From Flammeovirgaceae bacterium (GTDB lineage Bacteria > Bacteroidota > Bacteroidia > Cytophagales > Cyclobacteriaceae), in assembly GCA_020635915.1 (NCBI GenBank), contig JACJYU010000001.1, positions 248,001 through 312,000 of the forward strand: 64,000 nucleotides of DNA, in the 5' to 3' direction. Of the stretch, positions 1 through 9,311 are shown piece after piece. A program made the translations under genes and the position numbers. The first letter of the stretch is position 1, and every line of letters begins with the position of its first letter. Below the pieces are notes generated by a model. That model had not been told where the DNA came from. It was given only the letters and a program-made list of their open reading frames with translations, and did no database searches.

Positions 1-1476
1 TTTATCTCCGTGATGCCATCGGATTCCCACAAGGCCATATTGGGGTGCTGCATGGTGCCCTCCGCACCGCCCACTTTCAGGTCCAGCGTGACGTTGGCAG
101 TAGTGGCCACAAACTTGAACCAACGGTTGTAGTTGGGGCCGTTCTCCCAACAACTGCCTTTGTTCAAATCGGGAGTGGCGTTGACCGTGGAATAGGCCCC
201 ATCGGCAGAGCAGTTGTTGGCACTGTGGACGATGGTGATGGCCCCGTTGTAGTCATCGTAGGTGACCGTGTTGTCGATGCACAAGGTAAAGGTGCCCCGG
301 AAACCCAGGCCCACATAGTTGTCCACCGACACATAGTACGTATTGCCTACCGTAAGGCCCGATGTCGATATCTGCACGTCCGTGGTGGCATCGACACGCC
401 TCACGCACTTCACCTCCGTGATGCCATCCGACTCCCACAAGGCCATATTGGGGTGCTGCATGGTGCCCTCCGCACCGCCCACTTTCAGGTCCAGCGTGAC
501 GTTGGCAGTGGTGGCCACAAACTTGAACCAACGGTTGTAGTTGGGCCCGTTCTCCCAACAACTGCCTTTGTTCAAATCGGGCGTGGCGTTGACCGTGGAA
601 TAGGCCCCATCGGCAGAGCAGTTGTTGGCACTGTGGACGATGGTGATGGCCCCGTTGTAGTCATCGTAGGTGACCGTGTTGTCGATGCACAAGGTAAAGG
701 TGCCCCGGAAACCCAGGCCCACATAGTTGTCCACCGACACATAGTACGTATTGCCTACCGTAAGGCCCGATGTCGAGATCTGCACGTCCGTGGTGGCATC
801 GACACGCCTCACGCACTTTATCTCCGTGGTCCCATCCGATTCCCACAAGGCCATGTTGGGGTGCTGCATGGTGCCCTCCGCACCGCCCACTTTCAGGTCC
901 AGCGTGACGTTGGCAGTGGTGGCCACGAACTTGAACCAACGGTTGTAGTTGGGCCCGTTCTCCCAACAACTGCCTTTGTTCAAATCGGGTGTGGCGTTGA
1001 CCGTGGAATAGGCCCCATCGGCAGAGCAGTTGTTGGCACTGTGGACGATGGTGATGGCCCCGTTGTAGTCATCATAGGTAGCCACGTCATCAATGCAAAG
1101 GGTAAACGTACCCTGGTACCCGGCTCCAACGTAATTATCAACGGATACGTAATAAGTGTCGCCAATCGACAAACTTGAGGTGGATATTTGGACATCGGTG
1201 GTGGCATTTATCCTCCTCACGCAACTTATTTCGGTTGTTCCATCGGATTGCCACAAGGCCATGTTGGGGTGTTGCATGGTGCCTTCTGCTCCTCCAACTT
1301 TAAGGTCAAGGGTAACCTCGGCAGAGGTGGCCACAAACACGAACCATACATTGTAATTAGGACCGTTCTCCCAACAACTGCCTTTGTTCAAATCAGGAGT
1401 GGCATTAACGGTGGTATAGGCGCCATTTGCAGAACAATTTGTGCTGCTGTGCGTGATGGGCTGCGCACTGCCAAAA
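1..1476 (-). repeat. 408-bp in-frame tandem repeat (3 full copies plus a partial)
   Basis: The same anchor (GGCC before ATATTGGGG or ATGTTGGGG) recurs at 33, 441, 849 and 1257, exactly 408 bp apart. Unit boundaries can be drawn at 253, 661, 1069 and 1477. The copies at 253-660 and 661-1068 differ at only about nine positions by eye. The copy at 1069-1476, nearest the N-terminus, is clearly more diverged. The period is 136 codons with no frame disruption. Confidence 0.95.
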
Positions 1477-1550
1477 TTATCGTTGGCCGGTTGGGCGATC
1501 GCATTTATTATGCACATTCCGAAGGCTATCGGAAGCAAAAAATACTTCAT
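1..1550 (-). CDS. Secreted repeat protein with 136-residue beta-sandwich-like repeats (partial, C-terminus off the left edge)
   Basis: Reading the minus strand from an ATG at 1550 gives an open frame of 516 codons that never stops before the window edge. It begins with a signal peptide (MKYFLLPIAFGMCIINAIAQ) followed by PANDNF, the usual start of secreted Bacteroidota proteins with PPC-like beta-sandwich domains. The visible part is three full 136-residue repeats and part of a fourth. Each repeat carries NCSA, SCWENGPNYN, DLKVGGAEGTMQHPN, a CVRR motif, a VSVDNYVG strand and a TFTLCID end, with four cysteines per unit. Export and cell-surface location are inferred from the signal peptide; a T9SS C-terminal domain is expected beyond the edge but cannot be seen. 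Plus-strand open frames over the same DNA are rich in His, Val and Gly and are not credible. The function is unknown; an adhesive or binding role is a guess. Confidence 0.85.
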   Translation of the reverse strand, partial: MKYFLLPIAFGMCIINAIAQPANDNFGSAQPITHSSTNCSANGAYTTVNATPDLNKGSCWENGPNYNVWFVFVATSAEVTLDLKVGGAEGTMQHPNMALWQSDGTTEISCVRRINATTDVQISTSSLSIGDTYYVSVDNYVGAGYQGTFTLCIDDVATYDDYNGAITIVHSANNCSADGAYSTVNATPDLNKGSCWENGPNYNRWFKFVATTANVTLDLKVGGAEGTMQHPNMALWESDGTTEIKCVRRVDATTDVQISTSGLTVGNTYYVSVDNYVGLGFRGTFTLCIDNTVTYDDYNGAITIVHSANNCSADGAYSTVNATPDLNKGSCWENGPNYNRWFKFVATTANVTLDLKVGGAEGTMQHPNMALWESDGITEVKCVRRVDATTDVQISTSGLTVGNTYYVSVDNYVGLGFRGTFTLCIDNTVTYDDYNGAITIVHSANNCSADGAYSTVNATPDLNKGSCWENGPNYNRWFKFVATTANVTLDLKVGGAEGTMQHPNMALWESDGITEI

Positions 1551-1923
1551 GAAGACGGTTTACGGTTAAAGCCAAGGCGAAAACTACCCCAAAAAGCCAC
1601 AAATAACAAGGAAAAAGTACATAGGTTGGTATTTCTGCGCATACATCAACAAAATCATCTAAATACAGCCAAAACCTGTGTTTTAGGGGTGTTTTCTTAT
1701 TGAAGGATTGGCTATTACAGTTAAAAACCTACATTTGGAAGTCAAAAATGTACTTTTCAATCCAAAAAGCATATCTGTTGGTTTTCTTTTAAGCCATCCT
1801 TTCCGGGATTTGAATGCCCCTGGGCAACCAATGGTAACCCGCCCAACAGTTGCGCGTTTTTCAACGAATTGACCATGCCGTACCACGGATATGGGCGCAT
1901 TCAGTAAATAGTGAAAAAAGGGG
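1551..1923. other. Intergenic region, no gene recognised
   Basis: This stretch lies between the start of the minus-strand repeat protein and the end of the minus-strand secreted protein. It must hold the promoter of the repeat protein near 1560-1680. No convincing -33/-7 pair, RNA structure or conserved short gene was seen. A minus-strand open frame at 1683-1967 runs into the neighbouring gene and has no recognisable protein character. Confidence 0.5.
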
Positions 1924-3732
1924 TTAGCCTTCGTTATGGGTGGCCTTGGGCTTGCCGTTCTTGTCAATGAATACCATCTTGCTTTCCCCGGCCGGGTTGG
2001 ATGTTTTTATGGCCACTTCCCCCGACTCCACCTGGAAGGTGACTTCCACGGGCAGTAGGTCATAGGAAAAATCATGGCTCCAGGCCAGGCCATCCGTACG
2101 GTATATTTTGGCCAGGGTGGCAGGGAATTTTTCATTTACTTTCCCTTCTGAGTAAAAGAGGATGTAGAACACCTGCCCGTTTTCATCGGAGGCCGAGAGC
2201 GCCTTGGTAATGGGCAGGTTTTTCCTGTTGAAAACCTTATTGTCAACAGGAAAAACAACCTTTATCCCTCCTTTTCTTGATGGGGCAATGGTAGAGAAAT
2301 AGCCTGTTGCCACTGAATCGGAAAATTGAAAGCCGGCAGTATATTTATCCTCCACCAATAACAATGGCTTATAAGGGCTGCTTTTTGGTACCTCCATAAA
2401 CAACGGAATGGAGTCCGCTTCCACAACCATCCATCTTAGCGATTCTTTCAGTTGTGCAAACACCGCTGTCTTTCTTTCCTTCTCCCGGTCGGCAAAATCC
2501 TTGGTGGTCTTGACCAGGCTTTTTACCACCGCGGGCGTCCCATACGCGTTCTTTACAAAATGGGCATAGTCCAACACATCGGCCTCCATATCACGCGCCT
2601 CCAGCTTGGTGGCTATGCTATCCAGGCTGTTTATCTCCTTCAATTCTTTTTCCACCATTTCCAGTTTCAATTTCACACTGGCAGAATCACGCAAAGGCTT
2701 GTTGTTGATCAATTCCGACAGGTAGCCCAGTTCCGCAATTTTCATCCCGAAAATATCCATGGGCAATGGGTCCGGATCATATTTTCCCAACTGGTCGTAG
2801 AGGATTTTGTCCACCAGCTTGGTGAGGTCGTTCTTGACGGAAACCGAGTCTTTCTTTAATTTTTCCCTTAACTTATTAATGGCTATATCATAGGCAATCA
2901 GGTTTTCACGCATGGGCACAATCTCCTTTTCTATTCCTGAAATGGAATTTTCTGCCCATTTTTTATAATCCCATAGCGTTATTTTATCTTGCATAAAGTC
3001 AGCCGGGGTTGTCCCGTCCTTTTCCAGGTTGCCTATTTCCATTAAAGCCACCTCCTGGTTGTGGCCTGAATTGCCATAGGCAGACAACACATCCTTATAG
3101 CTTTTAAAGGATAGCATGCACGAATCAAAAGTATGGGCAATCCGGTTTAGGTCCTGAATGGTGCTTTCGTCCGATCGCAGGAAAAGGGCCTTTTCGCTTC
3201 CATACTTTAACTGAATATCCTTGAAAAGGAATTGAGCCTTGGCATACAGGGATTCCGCATTGTTGTAATGTGTTTTCAGTTCGCGCACCAGCACTTTTCT
3301 CTCCTTAAGGGCCTGCATCTTTTTCTCCAAATCAAACTGGACATCGGACAACTTCACCCCAAACTTTCCTGTGCGCAGGTCCCGCCTGTTATAGGCCTGG
3401 TAATATTCGTCATTGCGCCTGACTTCCTTTTCATCCACCTGCTGGTAAGCTTTGTCGTAATAATAAATGGCAGAGTCGATGTTGCCCAGCATGATGTCGG
3501 TATGCTTCAACACATCGTTATGGGAAGCCTTTTCCTGGAAGATGATGCCCATGAACAGGTAGGCGTTGGGGTTGTCGTCATTTTCCGCCAAATACTTGCG
3601 CAAGAAAGGCTCGGCCTGGTCATATTGCTTGGCATTGAGCAGCACAAACAAGTCCTTGTACTTTACCTTTTGCCCAAAAGCAGTGGCGGCCAGGGAAACA
3701 AAACAGATTATGACGGGTAAGGTTCGAACCAT
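1924..3732 (-). CDS. Secreted protein with an N-terminal TPR-like region and coiled-coil character, unknown function
   Basis: The start at 3732 (MVRTLPVIICFVSLAATAFGQ) gives a clean signal peptide of about 21 residues and a 602-residue product. A longer frame from 3804 would add 24 residues before it and is less likely. The mature N-terminus has a TPR-like stretch (AEPFLRKYLAENDDNPNAYL). The middle is rich in Lys, Glu and Leu and reads as helical or coiled coil (about residues 100-420). The C-terminal third is more beta-like. No catalytic motif was seen. It is divergent from the thioredoxin-like gene at 3816, with about 80 bp between them. Periplasmic or outer-surface location follows from the signal peptide; the job is unknown. 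Confidence 0.8.
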   Translation of the reverse strand: MVRTLPVIICFVSLAATAFGQKVKYKDLFVLLNAKQYDQAEPFLRKYLAENDDNPNAYLFMGIIFQEKASHNDVLKHTDIMLGNIDSAIYYYDKAYQQVDEKEVRRNDEYYQAYNRRDLRTGKFGVKLSDVQFDLEKKMQALKERKVLVRELKTHYNNAESLYAKAQFLFKDIQLKYGSEKALFLRSDESTIQDLNRIAHTFDSCMLSFKSYKDVLSAYGNSGHNQEVALMEIGNLEKDGTTPADFMQDKITLWDYKKWAENSISGIEKEIVPMRENLIAYDIAINKLREKLKKDSVSVKNDLTKLVDKILYDQLGKYDPDPLPMDIFGMKIAELGYLSELINNKPLRDSASVKLKLEMVEKELKEINSLDSIATKLEARDMEADVLDYAHFVKNAYGTPAVVKSLVKTTKDFADREKERKTAVFAQLKESLRWMVVEADSIPLFMEVPKSSPYKPLLLVEDKYTAGFQFSDSVATGYFSTIAPSRKGGIKVVFPVDNKVFNRKNLPITKALSASDENGQVFYILFYSEGKVNEKFPATLAKIYRTDGLAWSHDFSYDLLPVEVTFQVESGEVAIKTSNPAGESKMVFIDKNGKPKATHNEG

Positions 3733-3815
3733 TTTAAGGCGTAAATTGTAGCAAATTAAACAATTAACGAAATTTTGTTGACTACTTTTCAATAACCAAG
3801 CCAAAGCCGGACAAA

Positions 3816-4403
3816 ATGCATAAAATATTCAATTTTTTAAAGTCGTGGGTGGGGGCCCTGGCAATAGTGGCCGTGTTGTATTTCACGGGGCTGCTTGGCA
3901 GCATTTCCTTTTTGGCACAATCGGCCATTTTAAAAACCGGGCTGATGAATGCCTCCATTGAAATGCCCGATGAAGATGAATATTTCAATTATGGTTTCAA
4001 AATAAAAGACCTGGAAGGCAATGTATTGGATTTTGCCCAGTTCAAAGGAAAAGTGCTTTTCATTAACCTATGGGCAACCTGGTGCGGGCCTTGCCGGGCA
4101 GAAATGCCCACCATCCAAAAGCTGTACGACAATATTGGCCATGACCCCAATATTGAATTTGTCATGCTGTCCATCGACAGGGACAAAGACCTTGATAAAG
4201 TCATCCGGTATTTGAAGGACAAGGGGTATACCTTCAACGGGTACATGCCCTCCGGCTACCTCACCCGGCAACTGGACGTCCCTTCCATACCCACTACATT
4301 TGTTGTTTCAAAAAACGGTAAAATCCTCACCAAGGAAGTGGGCACCACCAATTTCAACACCAATCGTTTCTTTAAGTTCTTGAAAGCCGAGGCGGATAAA
4401 TAA
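3816..4403 (+). CDS. Membrane-anchored TlpA/ResA-like thioredoxin-family protein
   Basis: The 195-residue protein has one N-terminal hydrophobic segment (residues 11-35), then a periplasmic thioredoxin fold. The redox motif is WATWCGPC with cysteines at 90 and 93, followed by RAEMPTI. The fold ends with the cis-proline loop SIPTTFVV and KNGKI, as in TlpA/ResA-type redoxins. Members of this family act as thiol-disulfide reductases at the outer face of the inner membrane, for example in cytochrome c maturation or envelope thiol maintenance. The client here is unknown. The preceding gene is divergent; the following sirtuin gene converges with a 16-bp gap. Confidence 0.88.
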   Translation: MHKIFNFLKSWVGALAIVAVLYFTGLLGSISFLAQSAILKTGLMNASIEMPDEDEYFNYGFKIKDLEGNVLDFAQFKGKVLFINLWATWCGPCRAEMPTIQKLYDNIGHDPNIEFVMLSIDRDKDLDKVIRYLKDKGYTFNGYMPSGYLTRQLDVPSIPTTFVVSKNGKILTKEVGTTNFNTNRFFKFLKAEADK

Positions 4404-4419
4404 ACGGCAGCCAGGGCAG

Positions 4420-5136
4420 TCAGGAACCCCTTTCAGTCCAGGTCAATAACATTTTTTTTACCTGCTCCATTCCTGCCCCTCCCCCTTTTTCGATAAACAT
4501 GATATTGCCGTTTTCGCCCAACGGGTAATCGGGTTTTTGGGGGTCAACCATTATTTTGCTGGCACCGGGTGGGGTGTATTGCACGAGGCTGGCGGCAGGA
4601 TAAACCTGTAGGGAAGTGCCGACCACCAGAAAAACATCCGCTTGCCTGGCATAATCAATGGCCTCGTCCATTTTGTGGACCAACTCGCCAAACCACACAA
4701 TGTTGGGCCTTAGCTGCGACCCCAATTCACATTTGTCCCCGGGCTTTAGCTCCCAGCCCCGTATGGGATAAACGAGGTTCTCGTCCATGCTGCTCCTCGA
4801 CTCAAACAAATTGCCATGCAAATGGACCACATGGGTAGATCCGGCCCTTTCGTGCAGGTTGTCCACGTTTTGGGTGATAATGGTAACGTCAAAGTGCTGT
4901 TCGAGCTCGGCCATTACCTCATGGCCCCTGTTGGGCCGGGCTGTCAGGGCGGCTTTCCTTCGCTGATTGTAAAATTCCAGGACCAGGGAAGGGTTTTTTT
5001 CCCAACCTTCCAGGGAGGCCACTTCCATCACATCGTGCCCCTCCCATAAACCACCGGCACCGCGAAAAGTAGGTATGCCACTCTCGGCACTTATGCCAGC
5101 CCCGGTCAGTGCCACCAGCTTTTTCATCCTTGCCAT
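4420..5136 (-). CDS. cobB: Sir2-family NAD-dependent protein deacylase (sirtuin, CobB-like)
   Basis: The 238-residue protein has the full sirtuin core: the NAD-binding GAGISAESGIPTFRG (residues 13-27), TQNVDNLHERAG, catalytic His107 in VVHLHGN, RPNIVWFGE and the GTSLQVYPAA loop. Tyr56 and Arg59 in EFYNQRR match the Y-x-x-R pair that recognises acidic acyl groups in class III sirtuins, so desuccinylase or demalonylase activity is plausible. The small zinc-binding module is reduced: the segment after HGNLFESR has no Cys-x-x-Cys pairs and only one cysteine is present there. It is a monocistron between convergent tlpA-like and upstream topA, both pointing toward lower coordinates or converging. 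Confidence 0.92.
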   Translation of the reverse strand: MARMKKLVALTGAGISAESGIPTFRGAGGLWEGHDVMEVASLEGWEKNPSLVLEFYNQRRKAALTARPNRGHEVMAELEQHFDVTIITQNVDNLHERAGSTHVVHLHGNLFESRSSMDENLVYPIRGWELKPGDKCELGSQLRPNIVWFGELVHKMDEAIDYARQADVFLVVGTSLQVYPAASLVQYTPPGASKIMVDPQKPDYPLGENGNIMFIEKGGGAGMEQVKKMLLTWTERGS

Positions 5137-5241
5137 TTTACCTTTATAAAAATGCCAACGCCATCACGGTAAGGGGTTTCAGAAAGGACAGCCCTGGCAT
5201 TTGAAAAAAACATTTGTTTGGACTACAGGAATAATTTGGCC

Positions 5242-7578
5242 CTATTGCTTTTTCCTTCTGGGGAACCGGCCTTTTCTTTCAGGGGCCTTTTCTGCCAATT
5301 CAATGCATTCTTCCAGGGTGAGTTCGGCCGGCTCTTTGTCCTTGGGGATTTTCACGTTCTTTTTCCCCGCTTTGATGTAGGGGCCATAGCGGCCATTCAA
5401 TACCTGGATGTCGGGGTTTTCGTCAAACAGCTTTATGGTCTTGTTGGCATCGGCTATCCTTTTCGCTTTTATCAATTCCACTGCCTTTTCATAAGGGATG
5501 GTGTAGGGGTCTTCCTCTTTGGGTATGGACACAAATTTTTTGTTGTGCAGCACATAAGGGCCAAACCGGCCAATATTGACTTTCACCGGTTGCCCTTCAA
5601 ATTCGCCCACCTCCCTTGGCAACTTAAAAAGCTCCATGGCATCTTCCAGGGTAATGTTCTCAATAAACTGGCCTGGCCGCAGGCTTGCAAACTTTGGTTT
5701 TTCCTCTTTCCCGTCTTCCGGGTTTTCCCCCAACTGCACGTAAGCCCCATACTTGCCAAGCTTGGCATATACATTCAGCCCCGTTTTGGGGTCAACGCCC
5801 AACTCTTTCGATTTATTGGCCACCGATGACCGTTCCACTTTTTCCGTCTCCGACACCGTTTTATGAAATGGCCTATAAAACCTGTCTATCATCTTCTGCC
5901 ACTTCAGCTTGCCGCTGGCGATCTCATCAAAGTCCTCTTCAATGTCGGCAGTAAAAGAGTAATTGGTGATGTCAGGAAAATGTTCAACCAAAAAATCGTT
6001 CACGATCATGGCCGTGTTGGTAGGGAACAATTTGTTTTTTTCGGCACCGGTTACCTCCTGTGCGGTTTTTGTGTTTACCTTTTCCCCTTTCAGGGTGATC
6101 ACCTGGTAATTCCGGTCCACTCCCTCCCTTGATTCCTTTACCACATACCCGCGCTTTTGGATGGTGGTAATGGTGGGCGCATAGGTGGAAGGCCTGCCTA
6201 TGCCCAGCTCTTCCAATTTCTTCACCAGGCTGGCTTCCGTGAACCTGGGCGGGTGCCTGCTAAAGGTTTCGGATGCCTTCATCTCCTCCAAGGCCAGGTC
6301 CTGTCCCACCTGTAAGGGCGGCAGCATCCTTCCGTTTTCGCCATCGCCCTCCTCGTCATCGTCTTTCGATTCCAGGTATACTTTTAGGAAACCTTCAAAC
6401 TTCACCACTTCCCCTGTGGCCGTAAGGGTATTGGGGTTGGTGGAAATGCCAATGGTGGCGGTGGTGCGCTCCAGTTCGGCATCTGCCATTTGAGAGGCAA
6501 TGGCACGCTTCCATATCAATTCATATAAGCGCTTTGCATTGCGGTCCATTTTTGGGTCCAACACGGAGAAGTCGGTAGGCCTTATGGCCTCGTGGGCCTC
6601 CTGCGCCCCGGATGCCTTCGTTTTGTACTTGCGCGTTTTAACAAATTCTTTTCCAAAGGCACTGCTGATCTGGCCGGTGGCACTTTTGATGGCATCGTCA
6701 GAGAGGTTTAACGAATCCGTCCTCATGTACGATATTTTGCCCGCCTCGTAAAGTTTCTGCGCCACCACCATGGTTTGGATCACGGAGAAGCCCAGCTTCC
6801 TCCCGGCCTCTTGTTGCAGGGTGGACGTGGTAAAAGGTGGTGCAGGCGATTTCTTTGCAGGCTTCTTTTGCAAATCGTTGATGGTGAATGTGGCCCCCTT
6901 GCAGGAGGTCACAAATTCAAGGGCTTCCTGTTCCGAAGGCAACTTCCTGGCTAGATCGGCCACGAGCTGTTTGCCCTGGCCCAGGTCAAAAGTCGCGGAA
7001 ACCTTAAAAACCGATTTGGCTTCAAACTTTTCAATCTCACGCTCGCGCTCCACCACCAGCCGCACCGCAACCGACTGGACCCTGCCTGCGGACAGCCCGG
7101 TCCCGATTTTCTTCCATAGGATCGGGGACAACTCAAACCCCACCAACCGGTCGAGTACCCTTCTCGCCTGTTGCGCGTCCACCAGGTCGATGTCTATTCC
7201 ACGTGGGGATTTCATGGCATTGTCAATGGCATTTTTGGTAATCTCCGTAAACACAATACGCCTCGTGTTTTTGTCGTTCAGGTCGAGTACCTCCTTCAAG
7301 TGCCACGATATCGCCTCCCCTTCACGGTCATCATCACTGGCCAGGTATATCGTCTCCGCATCCTCCGCCAGCTTCTTCAACTGTTTGATTACTTCTTTCT
7401 TGTCGGGGCTTACTGCATAAGTGGGCGTGTAATTGTTTTCTACATCAATGGCCTTGTTTCCTTTGGTCAAATCGCGCACATGGCCCATGCTGGAGGCTAC
7501 CTTAAAACCCTTTCCCAGGTAGCCTTCAATCGTTTTTGCCTTTGCGGGCGACTCTACTATTACTAAGTTCTTAGACAT
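5242..7578 (-). CDS. topA: DNA topoisomerase I (type IA)
   Basis: The 778-residue protein relaxes negative supercoils. It starts with the Toprim domain (LVIVESPAKAKTIEGYLG; acidic DDDREGEAISWHL). The active-site tyrosine lies in KISYMRTDSLNLS, and the central domain carries DAQQARRVLDRLVGFELSP. The C-terminus consists of three topoisomerase C-terminal repeats (KLGKYGAYVQLG, NIGRFGPYVLHN, LNGRYGPYIKAG) and ends in a basic GRFPRRKKQ. There is no zinc-ribbon cysteine cluster, as is usual in Bacteroidota TopA. It has its own intergenic space, divergent from the SixA-like gene at 7693. Confidence 0.97.
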   Translation of the reverse strand: MSKNLVIVESPAKAKTIEGYLGKGFKVASSMGHVRDLTKGNKAIDVENNYTPTYAVSPDKKEVIKQLKKLAEDAETIYLASDDDREGEAISWHLKEVLDLNDKNTRRIVFTEITKNAIDNAMKSPRGIDIDLVDAQQARRVLDRLVGFELSPILWKKIGTGLSAGRVQSVAVRLVVEREREIEKFEAKSVFKVSATFDLGQGKQLVADLARKLPSEQEALEFVTSCKGATFTINDLQKKPAKKSPAPPFTTSTLQQEAGRKLGFSVIQTMVVAQKLYEAGKISYMRTDSLNLSDDAIKSATGQISSAFGKEFVKTRKYKTKASGAQEAHEAIRPTDFSVLDPKMDRNAKRLYELIWKRAIASQMADAELERTTATIGISTNPNTLTATGEVVKFEGFLKVYLESKDDDEEGDGENGRMLPPLQVGQDLALEEMKASETFSRHPPRFTEASLVKKLEELGIGRPSTYAPTITTIQKRGYVVKESREGVDRNYQVITLKGEKVNTKTAQEVTGAEKNKLFPTNTAMIVNDFLVEHFPDITNYSFTADIEEDFDEIASGKLKWQKMIDRFYRPFHKTVSETEKVERSSVANKSKELGVDPKTGLNVYAKLGKYGAYVQLGENPEDGKEEKPKFASLRPGQFIENITLEDAMELFKLPREVGEFEGQPVKVNIGRFGPYVLHNKKFVSIPKEEDPYTIPYEKAVELIKAKRIADANKTIKLFDENPDIQVLNGRYGPYIKAGKKNVKIPKDKEPAELTLEECIELAEKAPERKGRFPRRKKQ

Positions 7579-7692
7579 GTGTTTTTATATCATCCAGGTT
7601 TTCAAATATCTGCATTTTTTTAAATAAACAAATCCGGGGACTTTGGATACGCTTTTGTATGAGCCCAACAACCAAAAGTTTAAATTTGTTTT

Positions 7693-8187
7693 ATGGCACA
7701 TCGGCTTTACCTCATGCGGCATGCGCAATCGGCTGATAAACAGCACGGTCAACACGATATGGACAGAGGCCTGACCTCTGCCGGAATGCAGGAAGCGGCC
7801 ACTATCGGGCATTTTTTTAAAAAAAATAATTATGCAGTGGATTTGATCGTATCCAGCCCTGCCGAAAGGGCCAAAGCCACCGCCAAAATGGTGCACGGGA
7901 TTTTAAACCTAAAACCGGAGGTGGCCATCGATGAGGAGCTCTATGAGGCGTCTGTAAGGAATTTCGTTCAAATCGCCACCCGCCTGGACGATGGCTTTAA
8001 AAATATTTTGGTCATTGGCCATAACCCATATATATCTTACTTTGCCGAATACCTTACCAAAGCCGAAATTGGGGGCCTGGAAACCGCAGGGCTCGTCAGC
8101 ATCCGTTTTGAAATTTCGAAATGGGCCGAGGTGTCGGAAGGTACCGGTACCCTTGAAAACCAGGTGCGCCCATCTATTATAGAGTGA
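7693..8187 (+). CDS. sixA: SixA-type histidine phosphatase family protein
   Basis: The 164-residue protein belongs to the small branch of the histidine phosphatase superfamily. The nucleophile motif is LMRHAQS with His10, which is the RHA form typical of SixA. It is followed by DRGLTSAG, the conserved SPAERAKATA and the second catalytic histidine in VIGHNP. E. coli SixA removes phosphate from phosphohistidine on a phosphotransfer protein; the substrate here is not shown. The arginase-family gene follows after 6 bp, so the two are probably co-transcribed. Confidence 0.85.
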   Translation: MAHRLYLMRHAQSADKQHGQHDMDRGLTSAGMQEAATIGHFFKKNNYAVDLIVSSPAERAKATAKMVHGILNLKPEVAIDEELYEASVRNFVQIATRLDDGFKNILVIGHNPYISYFAEYLTKAEIGGLETAGLVSIRFEISKWAEVSEGTGTLENQVRPSIIE

Positions 8188-8193
8188 AACCGT

Positions 8194-9249
8194 ATGCCAT
8201 CAAAAGAAGAAGTAATCGCCCTATTCGATCCCAACAGCCCCGGCACTGCCGGCCAGTTGTTTGGCCTGCCCTTTAGTGAAGAAAATGCCGAAATCGTAAT
8301 TGTCCCTGTTCCCTGGGAAGTAACCGTTTCCTACAAAGGCGGCACGGCCATCGGGCCAAAAGCCATCCTGGAGGCGTCTGCCCAGGTGGACCTGTTTGTA
8401 AAAGATATCCCTGATGCCTGGAAGCTGGGCATCGCCATGCTGCCCTATCCGGAAAAGGTAAAAGAGGAAAGTGATGCCCTGAGGAAACTGGCCGAAAATC
8501 ATATTGGGAAATTGGAGGAAGGGGACGAGGAAGGGGACAAGGCCGCCCTTGAAAGCGTGAACAAGGCCTGTGAAAGCCTGGTGGTGTACACAAAAAACAT
8601 CGTAAAAAAATATTTGGGCTCGAACAAGATGGTAGGCCTGCTGGGTGGCGACCACAGTACCCCTTTGGGCTTCATCCATGCGCTAAGCGAAAAATATGAA
8701 TTTGGCATTTTGCAAATTGATGCCCATGCCGACCTGCGCAAATCATACGAGGGCTTCAGGTATTCCCACGCCTCCATTATGTACAATGCCCTAAAAATAC
8801 CTGCCGTGCGCAGGCTCGTGCAGGTGGGCATCCGCGACTATTGTGAAGAAGAGCAGCAGGTGATGGACCGTTCGAAGGGAAGGGTAAAAGTTTTCTTTGA
8901 TGAGGACATCAAACATGCGCAATACCAGGGCGGGACCTGGGCCGAAACATGCAGGCAGATTGTAAGCGAACTCCCCGGCAACGTGTACATCAGTTTCGAT
9001 ATAGACGGCTTGGACCCGAAACTTTGCCCCAATACCGGGACGCCCGTGGCAGGAGGGTTTGAATTCCATCAAATCACCCTGCTCCTGAAAACACTTGCAC
9101 AATCGGGAAAAAAAATCATAGGGTTTGACCTGAACGAGGTGGCCCCTGGCGAATCGGGCGAGTGGGACGCCAACGTGGGCGCCAGGATATTGTACCAATT
9201 GTGCAACGCCATGGCCGTATCGCAGGGCAAATTGAAATACGACCGCTAG
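8194..9249 (+). CDS. Arginase/agmatinase-family ureohydrolase
   Basis: The 351-residue protein has all the manganese-ligand motifs of ureohydrolases: GGDHST, IDAHADLR and SFDIDGLDP. The family hydrolyses guanidino compounds such as arginine, agmatine, guanidinobutyrate or formimidoylglutamate to release urea or an equivalent. An acidic, Lys/Glu-rich insert (about residues 90-125, EEGDEEGDKAALE) precedes the first metal motif and makes it longer than canonical agmatinase. The substrate cannot be told from sequence alone. It follows the SixA-like gene by 6 bp and precedes the amino-acid symporter, which fits nitrogen metabolism. Confidence 0.88.
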   Translation: MPSKEEVIALFDPNSPGTAGQLFGLPFSEENAEIVIVPVPWEVTVSYKGGTAIGPKAILEASAQVDLFVKDIPDAWKLGIAMLPYPEKVKEESDALRKLAENHIGKLEEGDEEGDKAALESVNKACESLVVYTKNIVKKYLGSNKMVGLLGGDHSTPLGFIHALSEKYEFGILQIDAHADLRKSYEGFRYSHASIMYNALKIPAVRRLVQVGIRDYCEEEQQVMDRSKGRVKVFFDEDIKHAQYQGGTWAETCRQIVSELPGNVYISFDIDGLDPKLCPNTGTPVAGGFEFHQITLLLKTLAQSGKKIIGFDLNEVAPGESGEWDANVGARILYQLCNAMAVSQGKLKYDR

Positions 9250-9311
9250 GCACGGCACCTTATAGCAGTTAAAATTAATTTTCTATTTTGCATGTTCTAA
9301 ACAGCAACTGC

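Noticed and set aside
1..1476. CRISPR-like array or satellite
   Set aside because: The unit is 408 bp, coding and in frame, with no spacer structure.
45..1703. Plus-strand open frames (377 and 171 codons) over the left-end repeats
   Set aside because: They are shadows of the minus-strand secreted repeat protein, which has a signal peptide, conserved cysteines and sensible beta-sandwich sequence.
1683..1967. 94-codon minus-strand frame
   Set aside because: It overlaps the end of the secreted protein gene, has no recognisable domain and is rich in residues expected from a shadow frame.
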